Positions 53,751 to 63,656 of a stretch of 64,000 bases of DNA are shown one piece after another; within the stretch, counting starts at the first letter, position 1, and each line of letters starts with the position of its first letter. The stretch comes from Gammaproteobacteria bacterium. Its GTDB lineage: Bacteria > Pseudomonadota > Gammaproteobacteria > Ga0077536. The position numbers and the translations under genes are program-made. The DNA lies in NCBI GenBank assembly GCA_009692265.1, contig SHZM01000010.1, positions 1 to 64,000 on the forward strand, read 5' to 3'. The notes under the pieces are model-generated. The model did not search any database. It was not told the origin of the DNA and was given only the letters and a program-made list of their open reading frames with translations.

Positions 53751-56453
53751 GTGCCAGACCAATCAACTTTAGTGCTCATAGACGGTTCTTCCTACTTATA
53801 CCGGGCGTTTCACGCGTTACCCGACCTTGCGACCGCGGACGGTACGCCTACTGGAGCGATCCACGGCGTAGTGGCCATGATTAAAAAACTGTATGCGGAG
53901 ACACAAGCCAAGTTCTTTGCGGTCGTGTTTGACCCGCGTGGTGCGACTCTTCGCGATGAGTGGTACCCGGACTATAAAGCACACCGGCCGTCGATGCCGG
54001 ATGAACTCTCGGTTCAGGTTCCACTGTTATTTGATGTTATCGATGCGCTTGGATTTCCGCGTGTTGTGATTAACGGTATCGAAGCCGACGATGTCATTGG
54101 CACACTCGCGCGCCAAGCCGAACAAGCCGGTTATGACGTCCTGATTTCAACAGGCGATAAGGATTTCGCGCAACTCGTGAACGCGCGCATTCATCTTGTG
54201 AATACCATGGATAACTCCCGGTTGGATCCCGCTGGTGTCAAGGCCAAATTTGGCGTCGAGCCTGGCCAAATCGTCGATTACCTAACCCTCGTTGGAGACG
54301 CCGTCGACAACGTTCCTGGCGTGCCCAAGGTTGGTCCGAAGACGGCAACTAAATGGTTGCTGGAATATGGAACTTTGGATGGGATCATTGAACATGCGCC
54401 GACGATCAAAGGCGCTATCGGTGACAATCTGCGTGCGGCGCTAGCGCAACTACCATTATCAAGAAAGCTCGTGACGATCATGGATGGCCTCAAGCTTGAG
54501 ATCTCGCTTGCCGATCTCAAGCCTCGTTCACCAGACGATGCGCGATTAAAGGGGTTATTCCAGCAACTGGAGTTTAAATCCTGGCTGCGCCAACTTGCGG
54601 AGTCAGCCGAGGTAGTCGCCGAAGCTCCTCCAGCGCAGGACGCGCTGCCAACCTACGAGACGATTTTAACGCAGGAACAGTTAGCGCGATGGATGGCTAG
54701 ATTGAGTGCCGCGCCGTTTTTCGCGTTCGATACGGAAACGACCAGCCTCGATTATATTGAAGCACGGATCGTCGGTGTTTCCTTTGCGATCGAGGCGGGG
54801 AGTGCCGCCTATGTGCCGCTTGCGCACGATTATCTTGGTGCCCCTCCCCAGCTCAATCGCGAAGAAGTTCTCGCGCAATTAAAACCCCTTCTTGAGAGTT
54901 CAACGCGATCTAAACTTGGCCATAACCTGAAATACGACCGCAGCGTCCTGCTCAATCATGGCATCGAACTGCGCGGGATCCATTACGACACGATGCTCGA
55001 ATCCTACGTCTTTAATAGCACCGCCAGTCGCCACGGTCTGGATTCCCTGGCGTCGAAGTATTTAGGCGTGAACACGATTCATTTCGAAGATGTCGTAGGC
55101 AAGGGAGCGAGCCAACTTACCTTCAATCAAGTGCAGGTCGAACAAGCAGCAATCTATGCCGCCGAAGACGCGGACGTCTGCCTCAAGTTGCATTTGCATT
55201 TATGGCCTCGTATAAGCGCACACGAGTCGCTTGTGCAGTTATTGAACGCCACTGAAATCCCGCTTATCCCGGTCCTTTCGCGAATGGAGCGACATGGTGT
55301 GTTGATCGACGCCAGCATGTTGCGGGCTCAGAGCACTGAACTTGCGCTAAAGCTCGTCGAGATCGAGCGCGAGGCCCACACCGAAGCCGGGACAGAATTC
55401 AATCTCGGCTCGCCCAAGCAAATTCAAGAACTCCTCTTCGACAAACTTGGGCTGCCGGTCACCGCGAAAACACCGACGGGGCAACCCTCGACCGCGGAGT
55501 CAGCACTGCAAGAGCTCGCGGACGACTACCCGTTGCCGCGGTTGATCCTCGAATACCGTGGTTTGAGCAAGCTGAAGTCGACCTATACCGATCGCCTCCC
55601 ACAAGAAATTAATGCCGCCACAGGGCGAATCCACACCAGCTATCACCAAGCAGTTGCGGCAACGGGAAGATTATCGTCAGCGGACCCCAACTTGCAGAAC
55701 ATACCGATACGCACCGCCGAGGGTCGGCGGATCCGGCAGGCGTTTATCGCTCCGCCCGACGCCGTATTAGTGGCTGCGGATTATTCGCAGATCGAACTGC
55801 GAATCATGGCCCATCTATCCGGCGATGAACGCCTGCTGGCTGCGTTTGCTGCCGGGGCCGACATTCATCGGGCGACCGCAGCGGAAGTCTTTAGTGTGCC
55901 CTTGGACCAGGTTCCCGATGAACAACGAAGAGCCGCGAAAGCGATCAATTTTGGATTGATCTATGGCATGTCCGCCTTTGGTTTGGCACGGCAGCTCGGC
56001 ATCGAGCGGAGTGCGGCGCAAGCGTATGTTGACCTCTACTTCGCACGCTACCCAGGCGTAAAGTGCTACATGGATAAAATCCGCGAATGCGCCCGCGAGC
56101 AAGGCTATGTGGAAACGGTTTTCGGCCGCCGACTGTATTTGCCGGACATTAATTCGCGTAATCAGCAGCGTCGCCAGTATGCTGAAAGAACCGCGATCAA
56201 CGCCCCGATGCAGGGTACGGCGGCGGATATCATTAAACGCGCAATGATCTCGGTGGACGCGTGGATCGAAACCAACCAGCCCCCTGCGCGGTTGACCATG
56301 CAAGTTCACGACGAATTGGTGTTCGAAGTGAAGATCGACGCTGTCGATAGTGTGGTCGCTCAGGTCCGATTGCTCATGGAATCAGCCGCCGCGCTTGCAG
56401 TTCCACTCGTGGTTGATATCGGGGTCGGCGCGAATTGGGACCAAGCCCATTAG
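53751..56453 (+). CDS. polA: DNA polymerase I
   Basis: 900 residues from GTG 53751 (ATG 53703 would add 16 residues of unlike sequence). The 5' nuclease domain (I-D-G-S-S-Y-L-Y-R-A-F-H, K-A-H-R-P), an intact 3'-5' proofreading domain (F-D-T-E-T-T-S-L-D), and the polymerase with motif A D-Y-S-Q-I-E-L-R, motif B K-A-I-N-F-G-L-I-Y-G and motif C V-H-D-E-L-V. Repair and Okazaki-fragment maturation. Confidence 0.97.
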   Translation: MPDQSTLVLIDGSSYLYRAFHALPDLATADGTPTGAIHGVVAMIKKLYAETQAKFFAVVFDPRGATLRDEWYPDYKAHRPSMPDELSVQVPLLFDVIDALGFPRVVINGIEADDVIGTLARQAEQAGYDVLISTGDKDFAQLVNARIHLVNTMDNSRLDPAGVKAKFGVEPGQIVDYLTLVGDAVDNVPGVPKVGPKTATKWLLEYGTLDGIIEHAPTIKGAIGDNLRAALAQLPLSRKLVTIMDGLKLEISLADLKPRSPDDARLKGLFQQLEFKSWLRQLAESAEVVAEAPPAQDALPTYETILTQEQLARWMARLSAAPFFAFDTETTSLDYIEARIVGVSFAIEAGSAAYVPLAHDYLGAPPQLNREEVLAQLKPLLESSTRSKLGHNLKYDRSVLLNHGIELRGIHYDTMLESYVFNSTASRHGLDSLASKYLGVNTIHFEDVVGKGASQLTFNQVQVEQAAIYAAEDADVCLKLHLHLWPRISAHESLVQLLNATEIPLIPVLSRMERHGVLIDASMLRAQSTELALKLVEIEREAHTEAGTEFNLGSPKQIQELLFDKLGLPVTAKTPTGQPSTAESALQELADDYPLPRLILEYRGLSKLKSTYTDRLPQEINAATGRIHTSYHQAVAATGRLSSADPNLQNIPIRTAEGRRIRQAFIAPPDAVLVAADYSQIELRIMAHLSGDERLLAAFAAGADIHRATAAEVFSVPLDQVPDEQRRAAKAINFGLIYGMSAFGLARQLGIERSAAQAYVDLYFARYPGVKCYMDKIRECAREQGYVETVFGRRLYLPDINSRNQQRRQYAERTAINAPMQGTAADIIKRAMISVDAWIETNQPPARLTMQVHDELVFEVKIDAVDSVVAQVRLLMESAAALAVPLVVDIGVGANWDQAH

Positions 56454-56578
56454 GTTTAAGTAAGTGAGACTCACGATCTTTGTAAATTCGTGTGCTAACA
56501 TTTCCCTAACACGGACGCTTAATCGTTAAACCACCCGACTTTACCGCCACTACCGAGCCCGCCCCTGGTTTTAGGCCC

Positions 56579-57322
56579 ATGCTGCTGATCCCCGCCATTG
56601 ACATCAAAGACGGCAAATGTGTCCGTCTAAAACAAGGTCGGATGGAAGACGATACCGTCTATTCGGACGATCCCGTGGCAATGGCTGGCCGTTGGGTGGA
56701 AGCGGGTGCACGACGTCTGCACTTAGTCGATCTTAACGGCGCGGTCGCCGGCAAACCGGTGAATTCGTCGGTCATCCACGAAATCGCGAAGGCGTTTCCG
56801 CAAATCCCGATTCAAGTCGGCGGTGGGATCAGAGACGAGGACACGATACAGACATACCTCGACGCAGGCGTCCGCTTTGTCATTGTGGGGACCAAAGCCG
56901 TCACCGCGCCCCATTTCGTCTCGGATATTTGTTTGGAATTTCCAGGCCACATTGTCGTTGGTTTAGATGTGCGCGACAGTAAAGTCGCGATTGACGGCTG
57001 GTCCAAGCTGTCTCGCCATGATGCGGTAGATCTTGCGCTGAAATTTGAAGAAGACGGCGTGGAGGCGATAGTTTTTACGGATATTCGACGCGATGGCATG
57101 ATGAATGGGCTTAACGTCGACGCAACAGTCTCGTTCGCGCAGAATCTCAAGATCCCGGTCATTGCTTCCGGCGGCGTGACGAACCTTGATGACATCCGGG
57201 CGCTGTGCGCTGTGGAGCACGAAGGAATCGTCGGGGCAGTCACGGGACGCGCAATTTACGAAGGCTCACTAGACTTCAAGGTTGCCCAAACGCTTGCCGA
57301 TGAATTGTCTAAACCTGGATAA
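56579..57322 (+). CDS. hisA: ProFAR isomerase HisA
   Basis: 247 residues, half-barrel repeat: [13 protein letters not shown] at the start, V-G-G-G-I-R and A-S-G-G-V for phosphate binding. Isomerises the fourth intermediate of histidine synthesis. No hisH is directly upstream, so the operon is split. Confidence 0.96.
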   Translation: MLLIPAIDIKDGKCVRLKQGRMEDDTVYSDDPVAMAGRWVEAGARRLHLVDLNGAVAGKPVNSSVIHEIAKAFPQIPIQVGGGIRDEDTIQTYLDAGVRFVIVGTKAVTAPHFVSDICLEFPGHIVVGLDVRDSKVAIDGWSKLSRHDAVDLALKFEEDGVEAIVFTDIRRDGMMNGLNVDATVSFAQNLKIPVIASGGVTNLDDIRALCAVEHEGIVGAVTGRAIYEGSLDFKVAQTLADELSKPG

Positions 57323-57417
57323 CCTAACCTCAGCTCGGCACAGACGGGTTCACTTCGACTAAAATTCTCCCGAAATCGCCGCACTTCGGGCGCCACGAAA
57401 ATGATTACCGACTCGCT

Positions 57418-58182
57418 ATGAGCCTGGCTAAGCGTATCATCCCCTGCCTTGACGTCGACGGTGGCCGTGTTGTCAAAGGCGTCAAATTCATCGACATTCG
57501 GGATACGGGCGATCCCGTGGAAGTCGCAGCGCGCTACGATCAGCAGGGCGCCGACGAAATCACTTTTCTTGACATCACCGCAAGTAGTGATTCGCGTCAA
57601 ACACTAGTGCAAGTTGTCGAGGCGGTTGCCGCTCAGGTGTTTATCCCACTGACGGTCGGCGGCGGCATCAGGGAACTGGCGGACGTGCGCCGAATGTTGG
57701 GGGCAGGGGCCGATAAAGTCGGCATTAACACGGCCGCGGTAGCGAACCCCGATTTTGTCCGAGAAGCGTCGTCGAAGTACGGTTCCCAGTGCATCGTGGT
57801 GGCGATCGACGCGCGACGAGTGAATGATGCCGAGCGCTGGGAGGTCTACACGCATGGAGGACGCCGCCGCACTGGACTCGATGTCGTCGAATGGGCTGTT
57901 CGTATGACTAACTATGGCGCTGGTGAAATCCTTTTAACGAGCATGGACCGGGATGGCACGCAAGACGGATTTGATCTGGCGCTCACCCGCGCCGTTGCCG
58001 ACGCGGTAAGTATCCCCGTGATCGCGTCCGGTGGAGTCGGCACGCTGGACCACTTGGTTGCTGGTGTTGCATTAGGACATGCCGACGCAGTCCTGGCGGC
58101 GAGTATTTTCCATTTTGGGCGGTATACGGTAGGTGAGGCGAAACTGCATATGGCTGCGGCCGGCATCGAGATGCGACTATGA
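57418..58182 (+). CDS. hisF: Imidazole glycerol phosphate synthase cyclase subunit HisF
   Basis: 254 residues: [19 protein letters not shown] with catalytic Asp, V-G-G-G-I-R, and a second Asp in L-T-S-M-D-R-D-G-T. Needs the glutaminase HisH, which is not in the window. Overlaps hisI by 4 bp. Confidence 0.97.
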   Translation: MSLAKRIIPCLDVDGGRVVKGVKFIDIRDTGDPVEVAARYDQQGADEITFLDITASSDSRQTLVQVVEAVAAQVFIPLTVGGGIRELADVRRMLGAGADKVGINTAAVANPDFVREASSKYGSQCIVVAIDARRVNDAERWEVYTHGGRRRTGLDVVEWAVRMTNYGAGEILLTSMDRDGTQDGFDLALTRAVADAVSIPVIASGGVGTLDHLVAGVALGHADAVLAASIFHFGRYTVGEAKLHMAAAGIEMRL

Positions 58183-58568
58183 CTTGGTTGGAAGAAGTTC
58201 AATGGAATAATGAAGGTTTGGTGCCTGCCATAGCGAGCGATGCAACGACGGGTCAGGTCTTGATGCTCGCCTGGATGAATCGCGATGCGCTGGCTGTTAC
58301 GGTGGCCGAACGTCGGGCAGTTTATTGGTCGCGCTCGCGCGGCCGCCTATGGCGCAAAGGCGAAGAATCCGGACACCACCAAGAAGTGTTAGAGATCCGC
58401 CTGGATTGTGATAACGACGCAATTCAGCTTAAGGTGCGGCAAGCTGGTGGCATTGCGTGCCACACTGGCCGACACTCGTGCTTTTATAGACGGCTCGAAG
58501 GGGAGGTGTGGCAAACGATAGAACCGGTGCTTAAAAGCCCGACGGAAATCTATCGGAGCGAGAACTAG
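58179..58568 (+). CDS. hisI: Phosphoribosyl-AMP cyclohydrolase HisI
   Basis: 129 residues with W-M-N-R-D-A-L, Y-W-S-R-S-R and the zinc motif C-H-T-G-R-H-S-C. Here it is separate from hisE, unlike the fused HisIE of enterobacteria. It is coupled to hisF. Confidence 0.96.
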   Translation: MTWLEEVQWNNEGLVPAIASDATTGQVLMLAWMNRDALAVTVAERRAVYWSRSRGRLWRKGEESGHHQEVLEIRLDCDNDAIQLKVRQAGGIACHTGRHSCFYRRLEGEVWQTIEPVLKSPTEIYRSEN

Positions 58569-58581
58569 CGCAGGTTTCGCG

Positions 58582-58905
58582 ATGACTGATGAACTCTTGA
58601 ACCGACTGACCGCGATCTTGGAACAAAGAAAAGCGGCGGACCCTAATTCCTCGTATGTCGCGAGCCTATATCGTGATGGGATTGACAGGATCCGCAAGAA
58701 AATTGGTGAAGAAGCGACTGAAACGGTGATCGCGCTCGGCGGAACCGATGACGAAGCGATTGTTCACGAAGTCGCCGATTTGTGGTTTCACTGTTTGGTG
58801 GCGCTAGTGCATCGAGGGATCCCGCCTCAGCAAGTAATCGCTGAGTTAGTACGGAGAGTTGGTCGCTCCGGCCTTGAAGAAAAAGCGTCTCGTCAGAGAC
58901 AGTAG
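58582..58905 (+). CDS. hisE: Phosphoribosyl-ATP pyrophosphatase HisE
   Basis: 107 residues, all-alpha MazG-like. Motifs K-I-G-E-E-A-T-E and E-V-A-D-L-W-F-H bind Mg-nucleotide. It hydrolyses PR-ATP. 13 bp after hisI and upstream of the tat genes. Confidence 0.95.
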   Translation: MTDELLNRLTAILEQRKAADPNSSYVASLYRDGIDRIRKKIGEEATETVIALGGTDDEAIVHEVADLWFHCLVALVHRGIPPQQVIAELVRRVGRSGLEEKASRQRQ

Positions 58906-58954
58906 CGAGTCATTTACACACGTGCTGCGTACTTAGCAGCGTTGGAGACCTACC

Positions 58955-59179
58955 ATGGGTATCGGCATAAAAGAATTGATCGTCATTTTAGTCATCGTGA
59001 TGTTGGTTTTCGGGACTAAGAAAATTAAGGGCATAGGCTCGGATGTCGGAGGTTGGATCCGGGATTTTCGCAAAGCCATGAAAGATGGTAACGAAGAGAC
59101 ACCGGTAGTCGATTTGAACGGTGCGAAGCGGGTGCTTGACGGAGACGCGGTCTCCAGTGGCGATAAGCAGAATACCTGA
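58955..59179 (+). CDS. tatA: Twin-arginine translocase TatA
   Basis: 74 residues: short membrane helix (about 4-20), hinge F-G-T-K-K-I, amphipathic helix and charged tail. Forms the pore of the Tat system, which exports the Rieske protein above. Followed 7 bp later by tatB. Confidence 0.95.
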   Translation: MGIGIKELIVILVIVMLVFGTKKIKGIGSDVGGWIRDFRKAMKDGNEETPVVDLNGAKRVLDGDAVSSGDKQNT

Positions 59180-59186
59180 GCGACCC

Positions 59187-59462
59187 GTGTTCGACGTTGG
59201 TTTCTCAGAGCTCGCGCTGATCGGGTTAATCGCGCTGCTGGTGCTTGGACCCGAGCGCCTACCACCCGTTATCCGTAATGTTGGGCGGTGGATGGGCCGC
59301 GCGCAACGTATGGTCCGCGATTTCAAATCTCAAGTTGATAATGATGGCAGCGTACGTGAGTTAAGTCGCTTCGAGCAATCGCTGCGGTCTAACGATCTCA
59401 ACCGGTTGATCGACGACAAGCCAGCACCGGAACCCACTGTCGCGGACTCAGATAAACGCTAG
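59187..59462 (+). CDS. tatB: Twin-arginine translocase TatB
   Basis: 91 residues from GTG 59187, in the family-consensus start F-D-V-G-F-S-E-L with P-E-R-L-P after the helix. Receptor subunit for twin-arginine signals. Shorter C-terminal tail than E. coli TatB. Confidence 0.94.
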   Translation: MFDVGFSELALIGLIALLVLGPERLPPVIRNVGRWMGRAQRMVRDFKSQVDNDGSVRELSRFEQSLRSNDLNRLIDDKPAPEPTVADSDKR

Positions 59463-59467
59463 TTCCC

Positions 59468-60268
59468 ATGGCCGCGCCAGTGAATTCTGAAAATCTCGAC
59501 GCCACGGAACAAGGCTTTCTTTCACATCTGATTGAGCTCAGAACCCGCCTGATGCGTGCGGTGTTATGCGTGCTCGCCGTGTTGCTCGTCTTAATGCCCT
59601 TCTCGAACACGCTTTATGAATGGCTATCGAGCCCGCTGATGGAGCAAATGTCTGCGATCGGGGCACAGATGATTGCCACGGAAGTCGCCTCGCCGTTTCT
59701 TGCGCCCTTTAAACTGACCTGTTTCACGGCGGTAGCCATCAGCGCACCGTACATCTTCTATCAAATCTGGGCCTTCGTGGCACCGGGTCTCTACCGCCAC
59801 GAAAAACGCTTGGCGCTGCCCTTGATGGCATCAAGCACCCTGCTGTTCTATTGTGGGATCGCCTTTGCGTACTTCGCGGTATTTCCAGTCGTCTTTGGAT
59901 TCTTTACCGCCGCCGCGCCCACAGGTGTAACGGTGATGACGGATATCAGCAAATATCTGGACTTCGTAATCGTGATGTTCTTCGCCTTCGGCGCCGCCTT
60001 CGAAGTACCGGTCGCGACCTATCTGGTGGTGCGCACCGGGATCGCAACTCGCGAAGAGTTGACCGCCAAGCGACCGTACATCATCGTCGGCGCTTTCGTT
60101 CTCGCCGCAATCCTCACGCCACCGGATGTGATCTCGCAAACCTTGATGGCGATCCCGATCTGTCTGCTCTACGAAATCGGCTTATTGTTTTGTCGGTTAT
60201 TTATTCGAGACGAGAGCGAAGAATCTCAGGCGTTGACACCTGCGGCAGGGGATACCAACAAATCCTAG
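59468..60268 (+). CDS. tatC: Twin-arginine translocase TatC
   Basis: 266 residues with six membrane helices. Signature H-L-I-E-L-R-T-R-L near the start and F-E-V-P-V in the fourth region. Main receptor of Tat signal peptides. Last gene of the his-tat string. Confidence 0.96.
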   Translation: MAAPVNSENLDATEQGFLSHLIELRTRLMRAVLCVLAVLLVLMPFSNTLYEWLSSPLMEQMSAIGAQMIATEVASPFLAPFKLTCFTAVAISAPYIFYQIWAFVAPGLYRHEKRLALPLMASSTLLFYCGIAFAYFAVFPVVFGFFTAAAPTGVTVMTDISKYLDFVIVMFFAFGAAFEVPVATYLVVRTGIATREELTAKRPYIIVGAFVLAAILTPPDVISQTLMAIPICLLYEIGLLFCRLFIRDESEESQALTPAAGDTNKS

Positions 60269-60287
60269 GGGCGTGACGGCGCGGTGA

Positions 60288-60944
60288 CTAGGTCACTCGC
60301 TCAACGCCGTCTTCAGTACCGATTAACAGAATATCTGCCGGCCTTAGCGCAAACAGTCCGTTCGTCACTACCCCCGCAATCTGATTGATTTTTTCTTCCA
60401 GCCGCTTGGGATCGGCGATCTCCATGTTATGAACATCGAGGATCAGATTGCCGTTATCGGTGGTAAAACCTCTGCGAAGTTCGGGTTGACCGCCGAGTTT
60501 GACCAATTGACGGGCCACGAAGCTGCGCGCCATCGGGATAACTTCAACCGGCAACGGAAAGCGGCCCAAGCGATCGACAAGCTTCGAGTCATCAATGATG
60601 CACACAAACCGCCGGCTCGCGGATGCGACAATCTTTTCGCGGGTTAACGCACCACCACCGCCCTTAAGCAACGTGCGGTGCTTGGTGGCCTCATCCGCCC
60701 CATCGACATACAGCGCTAAATCGCCGGTTTCGTTGAGTTCATAGACCCGTATTCCGTGAGTTTTTAGACGGCTCGCGGTGGCCTCCGAACTCGCGACCGC
60801 GCCGTCAATCCGGCCTTTCTGCTTGGCCAGGGCATCAATGAAGTAATTGGCTGTGCTGCCGGTGCCGACCCCAATGACGCTGTCGTGCTCAACGAAACCG
60901 ATGGCAGCTTCGGCCGCGCGCTGCTTTTTAGCATCTTGATTCAA
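60288..60944 (-). CDS. rpiA: Ribose-5-phosphate isomerase A
   Basis: 218 residues: [13 protein letters not shown] and K-G-G-G-G-A motifs of RpiA. Links ribulose- and ribose-5-phosphate in the pentose phosphate pathway. Divergent from ilvA with a 68-bp gap, a common gammaproteobacterial pairing. Confidence 0.97.
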   Translation of the reverse strand: MNQDAKKQRAAEAAIGFVEHDSVIGVGTGSTANYFIDALAKQKGRIDGAVASSEATASRLKTHGIRVYELNETGDLALYVDGADEATKHRTLLKGGGGALTREKIVASASRRFVCIIDDSKLVDRLGRFPLPVEVIPMARSFVARQLVKLGGQPELRRGFTTDNGNLILDVHNMEIADPKRLEEKINQIAGVVTNGLFALRPADILLIGTEDGVERVT

Positions 60945-61012
60945 GGAGTGTCCTCCTGACGAGTTTCATAAGAACTACCGTTGCACGGCAACGCAAATGG
61001 TATCTTACGCGG

Positions 61013-62527
61013 ATGCTGGATAAGTACCTCAAAATGATCCTGAAAGCGCCCGTGTACGACGTGGCACGCGAAACTCCGCTCGAGCCAATGGCAACTATTT
61101 CGCGTCGAACGAGCAACAAGGTATGGCTCAAACGTGAAGACATGCAGCCGGTGTTTTCGTACAAGATCCGCGGTGCGTACACAATGATGGCCGCGTTGAG
61201 TCCAGGGGAGCGTGCGCGCGGCGTGGTCACAGCCTCCGCCGGCAATCATGCGCAGGGAGTAGCGCTCGCGGCTGGTCGACTCGATATACGCGCCGTGATT
61301 GTGATGCCGAAAACTACCCCCGATATTAAGGTAAACGCAGTCAGGCGGCTGAATGCGGAGATTATTCTGCACGGCAATACTTATGATGAGGCGAGCGTTT
61401 ATGCGCAAGACCTGGTCGCGACGTACGGGTATACCTACGTCCCGCCGTATGACCATCCTTTAGTGATTGCAGGCCAGGGCACCGTCGCAATGGAAATTCT
61501 GCGGCAGCACCCCAGCCTTCCTTTCGCGATCTTCGTCCCGGTCGGCGGCGGTGGCTTGATCGCTGGGGTCGCCGCGTATGTGAAGGCGTTAGAACCCGAC
61601 GTTCGGATCATTGGCGTTGAAGCAGAGGACGCCGCTTCAATGGCCCGCGCGCTCGAAGCCGGGTACCGCGTGGTCCTCGATAAAGTGGGGATATTTGCCG
61701 ACGGTGCGGCCGTTCGTCAGGTCGGGGTCGAACCCTTTGCAATCGCACAACGCTACGTCGACGAAGTGTTAACGGTCTCGACCGACGAAATCTGCGCCGC
61801 GGTGAAGGATATTTTCGAAGATACACGCTCGATTGCCGAGCCTGCCGGCGCACTCGCGTTAGCCGGACTGAAGCAATATGTGGCGCGCGATAATATCATG
61901 GGTCAGGAATTGGTCGCGATCTTAAGTGGCGCGAATGTGAATTTCGATCGGCTGCGTCATATCGCCGAACTTGCGGAGCTTGGTGAACGCCGTGAAGCAC
62001 TCGTGGGCGCGATCATTCCCGAACGACCAGGTAGTTTCAGGCGCTTCTGTCATGCGCTGGGACCGCGCGCGATTACAGAATTCAATTACCGATACGCCGA
62101 CAATGAGCGTGCCACGGTGTTTGCCGGGCTACAGTTGCGCAATCAGGACGCCGACAAAAAGGCGTTGCTGTGCAGCCTCCGAGACAAAGGCTTTGAAGCT
62201 ATCGACATTACTGACAATGAACTCGCCAAAATGCACGTGCGCTACATGGTGGGTGGCCATGCTGGCGCACTTCACGACGAACGGCTGCTGCGCTTCGAGT
62301 TTCCCGAACGACCTGGCGCCCTAATGCATTTTCTCAATCAGATTGGCGAGCGCTGGAACATAAGCCTGTTTCATTATCGTAACCACGGCGCCGCGACCGG
62401 GCGGGTGCTGATGGGGATCCAAGTTCCCAGCCCGCAGGCCGACGCCTTCGAAGCGTTCCTCGGCGGACTCAACATGGACTGGACCGAAGAGCGCGATAAC
62501 CCTGCCTATGCCCTCTTTTTGCGGTGA
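61013..62527 (+). CDS. ilvA: Biosynthetic threonine ammonia-lyase
   Basis: 504 residues: PLP domain with K51 in S-Y-K-I-R-G-A-Y and the phosphate loop G-G-G-G-L-I, then two regulatory ACT-like domains (E-R-P-G-S-F-R-R-F and E-R-P-G-A-L-M-H-F) for isoleucine/valine control. First step of isoleucine synthesis. Overlaps the next gene by 20 bp. Confidence 0.97.
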   Translation: MLDKYLKMILKAPVYDVARETPLEPMATISRRTSNKVWLKREDMQPVFSYKIRGAYTMMAALSPGERARGVVTASAGNHAQGVALAAGRLDIRAVIVMPKTTPDIKVNAVRRLNAEIILHGNTYDEASVYAQDLVATYGYTYVPPYDHPLVIAGQGTVAMEILRQHPSLPFAIFVPVGGGGLIAGVAAYVKALEPDVRIIGVEAEDAASMARALEAGYRVVLDKVGIFADGAAVRQVGVEPFAIAQRYVDEVLTVSTDEICAAVKDIFEDTRSIAEPAGALALAGLKQYVARDNIMGQELVAILSGANVNFDRLRHIAELAELGERREALVGAIIPERPGSFRRFCHALGPRAITEFNYRYADNERATVFAGLQLRNQDADKKALLCSLRDKGFEAIDITDNELAKMHVRYMVGGHAGALHDERLLRFEFPERPGALMHFLNQIGERWNISLFHYRNHGAATGRVLMGIQVPSPQADAFEAFLGGLNMDWTEERDNPAYALFLR

Positions 62528-63170
62528 CTTGAACACTCAGGATCCACGCGACGCCCTTACCGCAGTGATGCGTGGCTTGGAGGACTCTGGGTTGAATCAC
62601 GGTGCCGCGGGCAACGCCAGCCTTCGCACCGCCGAGGGTTTTTTGATTACGCCAACCGGCGTGCGACCGCGGGATCTCACGGCCGATAGACAGGTAGCCC
62701 TTGACCCTGTCGGTGCCAGTCTCGGCTCGGCTTGGCGCCCCTCCAGCGAATGGCGTTTTCACTGCGATATTTACCGGATGCGCCCTGAAATTGGTGCGAT
62801 CGTCCACGTTCATTCGCCGTACGCCACGGCCCTAGCGACGATGCGCCGTGATATTCCGGCGTTTCATTACATGATTTCGATCGCCGGGGGAGATTCGATT
62901 CGTTGCGCACCGTATGCGTTGTTCGGATCGCAGGCGCTATCGGACGTCGCACTCGTCGCACTTGTCGATCGACGCGCCTGTCTACTCGCGAACCACGGTC
63001 TCATCGCGACCGGCACGAGTTTGCAAGTAGCATACGATCTGACTTTGGCGGTTGAGGATCTTGCCCATCAATATTGCCTCGCCTTGCAGTGCGGCGGACC
63101 AAGTCTATTATCGGCAACGGAAATGACGAAAGTGTTGGAGCAATTCAAAACCTATGGCCAGCAACGTTAA
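62508..63170 (+). CDS. Class II aldolase/adducin-family protein
   Basis: 220 residues. Zinc histidines H100 and H102 (V-H-V-H-S-P-Y-A) and H163 (A-N-H-G-L-I), with E81 at the catalytic position of fuculose-phosphate aldolase. Aldolase or decarboxylase on a phosphorylated sugar is likely; substrate unknown. It overlaps ilvA upstream and the VOC gene downstream (17 bp), so the three are co-translated. Confidence 0.88.
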   Translation: MPSFCGDLNTQDPRDALTAVMRGLEDSGLNHGAAGNASLRTAEGFLITPTGVRPRDLTADRQVALDPVGASLGSAWRPSSEWRFHCDIYRMRPEIGAIVHVHSPYATALATMRRDIPAFHYMISIAGGDSIRCAPYALFGSQALSDVALVALVDRRACLLANHGLIATGTSLQVAYDLTLAVEDLAHQYCLALQCGGPSLLSATEMTKVLEQFKTYGQQR

Positions 63171-63597
63171 TTCGATAGGCCCCCTGGCCGAATTTTCGGT
63201 CCGCCCGCAGTTTCAATTATCATTGCCGGCGACCGATATGGCAGCCGTACGTGGTTTCTATGTTGACGTACTAGGATCGCGCATTATCAGAGAGGCTGCG
63301 AATGAACTCGATCTGTCATTTTTCGGCGGCATTCTCGTCGTATATCTAGTGACTGCCCTGCCGAGCACGGCGCATAGCGAATTTGGTGGCCGTCAGGTAC
63401 CGCTACCGAATTTCGGCTTGGTCATGGGCTGGGAAGATTGGCACCGCGCGGTTGATCATTTGAATTACATCGGAGTGATGTATTGCGTGCCTCCAACCTT
63501 AGTCGACGCAGAAGACGGCGGGCTGGCGGCGTTATTCGCGATCGCCGACCCGAGTAAGAATTGCTTAAGTTTCCGGGCCTACAAGCGCGCGGATTAA
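63154..63597 (+). CDS. VOC-family (glyoxalase/dioxygenase-like) protein
   Basis: 147 residues with one vicinal-oxygen-chelate module: L-S-L-P-A-T-D-M-A-A-V-R-G-F-Y-V-D-V-L-G at the start and F-A-I-A-D-P-S-K-N near the end. Metal ligands are not fully typical, so activity is unproven. Overlaps the aldolase gene; function may be linked. Confidence 0.8.
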   Translation: MASNVNSIGPLAEFSVRPQFQLSLPATDMAAVRGFYVDVLGSRIIREAANELDLSFFGGILVVYLVTALPSTAHSEFGGRQVPLPNFGLVMGWEDWHRAVDHLNYIGVMYCVPPTLVDAEDGGLAALFAIADPSKNCLSFRAYKRAD

Positions 63598-63656
63598 ACT
63601 TGAGGCTCGAAGGTTGGATGTAAGGACAACACCCGCGCTATTCCTCCGCAATCTCC